DNA from: Patagioenas fasciata
Lineage: Eukaryota > Chordata > Aves > Columbiformes > Columbidae
Direction of reading: 5' to 3'
Assembly: GCF_037038585.1 (NCBI RefSeq)
Contig: NC_092523.1
Coordinates: forward strand, 26,789,501-26,853,500
DNA length: 64,000 nucleotides
Under the pieces are notes generated by a model. It was not told where the DNA came from and did no database searches. It worked only from the letters and a program-made list of their open reading frames with translations. Position numbers and translations under genes: made by a program. This document shows, one piece after another, positions 61,297-64,000 of the stretch. Positions within the stretch are counted from its first letter, which is position 1. The number at the start of each line of letters is the position of its first letter.

Positions 61297-64000
61297 ACAG
61301 AACAACATGAAAATATTTTTCTGTCACATTTACTACCACCTGATGTTGAACTAACTTCCAGAAAGCGTACAGTAGAATGAGTTAAATAAATCAATGAAGA
61401 AAATGTATTTGTTTATTCCAGTCAGGCTCTATTTTAAATATTAAGATTATTCACAATATAAAAAGACTCATTAATATATAGAAAAGGAACTATTTTTTTT
61501 TTATTTGGAGTGAGAGAAGATATGCAATAAGAAGATATGCGAAGATATGCCCCACTTGAATTCCTTAGGCACTTCACCTTAACCTTCTTTTGAACAAATA
61601 ACAAAACCATACTACTTTCATTTGTTACTTTTCCAACTGGATTTTGTGGTAGGCAACAGTACTTAAATACGGGACATCCAGTGAAATTCTGACACAGACA
61701 ATTTGTTGCATTTCAGTAAAACCAATGAAGAATCCACAGCTTTTTATTAAATATATTAGTCTGAAAAATTTGTCATCATTCTGAGAAGTGTCTTTTCTTG
61801 GCAGATAAGCTAAAGATAACAGGAAAGATTCGTATTTTTCCATGTCCAACTACAGACAGAGTCAAATATTGAAGAGGATATTTTTATTTTGTGGAATCAA
61901 AGATGGCTACTGCATTGATGCTCTGCTGGAGATACAAGAATTAAATGAAATTTTTAGAATAGATAAGATACAAGCTGAATCAACATCAAAAGGCTGAAAG
62001 TCAGAAAACCACCAATATCCATCCACTGTATACAATGCATGGCAGATTTTATCAATTTCAAGCCTACAGTTCTGAGTCAATACTTTACAGCCAAAGATGT
62101 CTACCGTCCCGATTATTCTTGAAGAGACAACTGTTTAGCAAACAGATTGCAAGACCTTTTGCAAAATCCCAGAAGCAAATTTTAACAAGTTTCCACAAGG
62201 TTCACAGCAAAAGGAATATTGTAAAATTATCTGATAAGTTCCTAACAGACAACACAAACTTCCAGAGTCAACCAGATGCTTCGCATTTTGTATGTAAGTT
62301 ATTCAGAGTAAGAAGACTCAATGAAGCCGTAAAGAATTTTCTTCCTGAAGGAAGCCTCAGATAAGTCATCAAATTTTTCCGTTATGGTCACATGCTATAT
62401 TAACCTCCACTAACAGGGGAGTAATAACAAAAAAAGACAAACATTATACCAGTAACAGTAAGACTGAGTGTGACCTTGAGGTTTGAAGGGTTTTGGTTTT
62501 TTTAGAAACAAATGCATTTTACATGTAGAATGACAAATTTGTTGTTTCTCCACCCATAGAAATATTTTACTTTTGCCCCGAATCAGAAAATGTCAGTACT
62601 TAAAATAATGTTGATGCTTGAAGAAAATCTCAGAAATGGATGCAGTGGTATACCTGACAAATGAGAACAACTCGCATAAAAAGCACCTCTTCCACAACTT
62701 TACTTCCTACAGTAAGCAGTTCAAACTGTTTGCATATCTCAGCAACATCTGGTATATGAGCTTGCCATTCGTTTCCAAACTGTCAAGTAGGTTTGTGCTC
62801 AGCTCTGTGTGCTACTGTTATTTGACTGTTTTCACTGGTTATTTTTTAGTGGCTATCAGTTAAGAGCTAAAATTTTTTATTCTGTCTATGAAAAATGCTT
62901 ATTAGTTACTTATTAGATGTGATGTTTTCCCTTAATGAACTAGTTAATTGATATTAAAATCCACCAAGTTATCTTTAAAGTATTAATTTGGCATCTGAAA
63001 GTTAATAAGAGTTATCTAGAGTGATATTCTCAGTTTACCACAAAAAGGAATCAGGAGAATAGTATCAGAAGTAGGACATTTTAACATGTTGCTCTCATAA
63101 ACTCCCTTAAGACTTTAGTGTTTCTTTCCCCTAAGTGGTGCTGACAGAAAGTTTACTTCATTAATGCTGATCACTGGAAGGGTGACCCAGACTCCAGTCT
63201 TCAAGCTCCAACTGTAGTCCTTCTGGTTATAAGGACAAGTCCATTCTTATTCTTTCAACACCAGGATACTGGGCACTACAAGAGAATCTCAGGATCAAGG
63301 ATGCAAATGTATCTTAAGTTGTTATTTCTTCAACATTTTCTTGAAATTACCTCTAACGCATGATTAAGTTACAAGCAGAATTAAGAAAAAAAAGAAAAGC
63401 CGACAACGCACTTACGAAAGCTTTATAAGTGCAGAAGTGACAAAAAAGAAACACACTCACTCCATCTTCACACTGCAGAAACACATCCCTGATGCGTTTA
63501 CCCTCCCAGACTCCTAGGTCAAACTGTAAATACCTGCTTATCCTGTGCCCTGTGGGTTTAGAGGCTCAGTTCTATATCCTATTTGGTGTCCTCTGACTGT
63601 TGTCAGAGGAAACAGCTGTTGGGCTGGGGAAGAACGCTGACTTTTAAATCCCTATTTATCCCTGATACAGCTTCCTGATCCTTGGGGCTCCTTCTACAGT
63701 TGCCAGATATTATCATTCCCCTTTCTTGTTCCCTTCCAGTTACTTTTAAGGACCTATTTATTTGAAAGTCAATCAGGAATTTCTGTCTATTTTCAACCAC
63801 CTTGCTGGCAGCTGCCTTCTGTTTCGTAAATATTAATATTGGTTGGGCATCTGCTCAGCTGTGAAATAGTCTTTTAGCCACCGGGTCTGTGTTTGGCAAA
63901 GCCCTAATCAGAGTTTTAGGCAATGTGAAGCTGAGTCTCTTTCCACTCAGATAAGCAACATTATTCTTTGAATCACTCACATTTTGTTTGTCCTATATGA
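61297..64000. other. Non-coding DNA, no exon identified
   Basis: A 109-codon plus-strand frame at 62035-62364 is long for this composition but shows no domain, runs opposite to the only known gene and has no supported splice sites. Short imperfect GATATGC repeats occur at about 61518-61550. Nothing else is recognised up to the window end. Confidence 0.45.

Noticed and set aside
62035..62364. 109-codon plus-strand frame without repeats
   Set aside because: It has no recognisable domain and no supported splice sites or promoter, and a frame of this length is expected occasionally by chance in 64 kb. RNA-seq or homologues could reverse this.

Overview
This window looks like a piece of a bird chromosome. 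It is AT-rich and gene-poor. It has no operons or dense coding. It carries several copies of the avian CR1 non-LTR retrotransposon in both orientations, with the characteristic short 3' tail repeats, and one solo LTR of a type familiar from bird genomes. The species cannot be fixed from the sequence alone. The only convincing host coding sequence is one exon; the rest is intergenic or intronic DNA.

Layout. Positions 1-3845 are plain AT-rich DNA. A CR1 3' fragment (+) lies at about 3864-4137. Non-coding DNA with A-rich and C/A-rich low-complexity tracts follows to 15674. From 15675 to about 17916 there is a nested CR1 pair on the minus strand: an older copy (15675-16560 plus 17726-17916) is split by a younger one (16561-17725) that keeps recognisable reverse transcriptase motifs. 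A further minus-strand CR1 lies at 33727-34092. At 48169-48675 there is a plus-strand CR1 missing most of its reverse transcriptase. Between 36.6 and 39.0 kb are non-repetitive stretches rich in homeodomain-like sites, plus a cluster of AGGTCA half-sites, which I flag as candidate regulatory DNA. A GC-elevated segment lies at about 39.9-41.2 kb.

The gene. On the minus strand, 52454-51994 is the last coding exon of a protein I could not identify. It has a clear splice acceptor, 152 codons after a split codon, a TAG stop and nearby polyadenylation signals. Its transcript runs toward lower coordinates, so the DNA to the right (52455 to the window end) should be its last intron or upstream gene body, and the DNA to the left is its 3' UTR and downstream flank. 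A complete solo LTR (52734-53808) with a perfect 5-bp target duplication sits in that intron, antisense to the gene and 279 bp upstream of the exon.

No CRISPR array, tRNA, rRNA or multi-gene system was seen. I found no evidence for a new biological system. The items most worth checking are the unidentified exon, the precise solo LTR, the CR1-into-CR1 insertion, the internally deleted CR1 and the candidate regulatory stretches.
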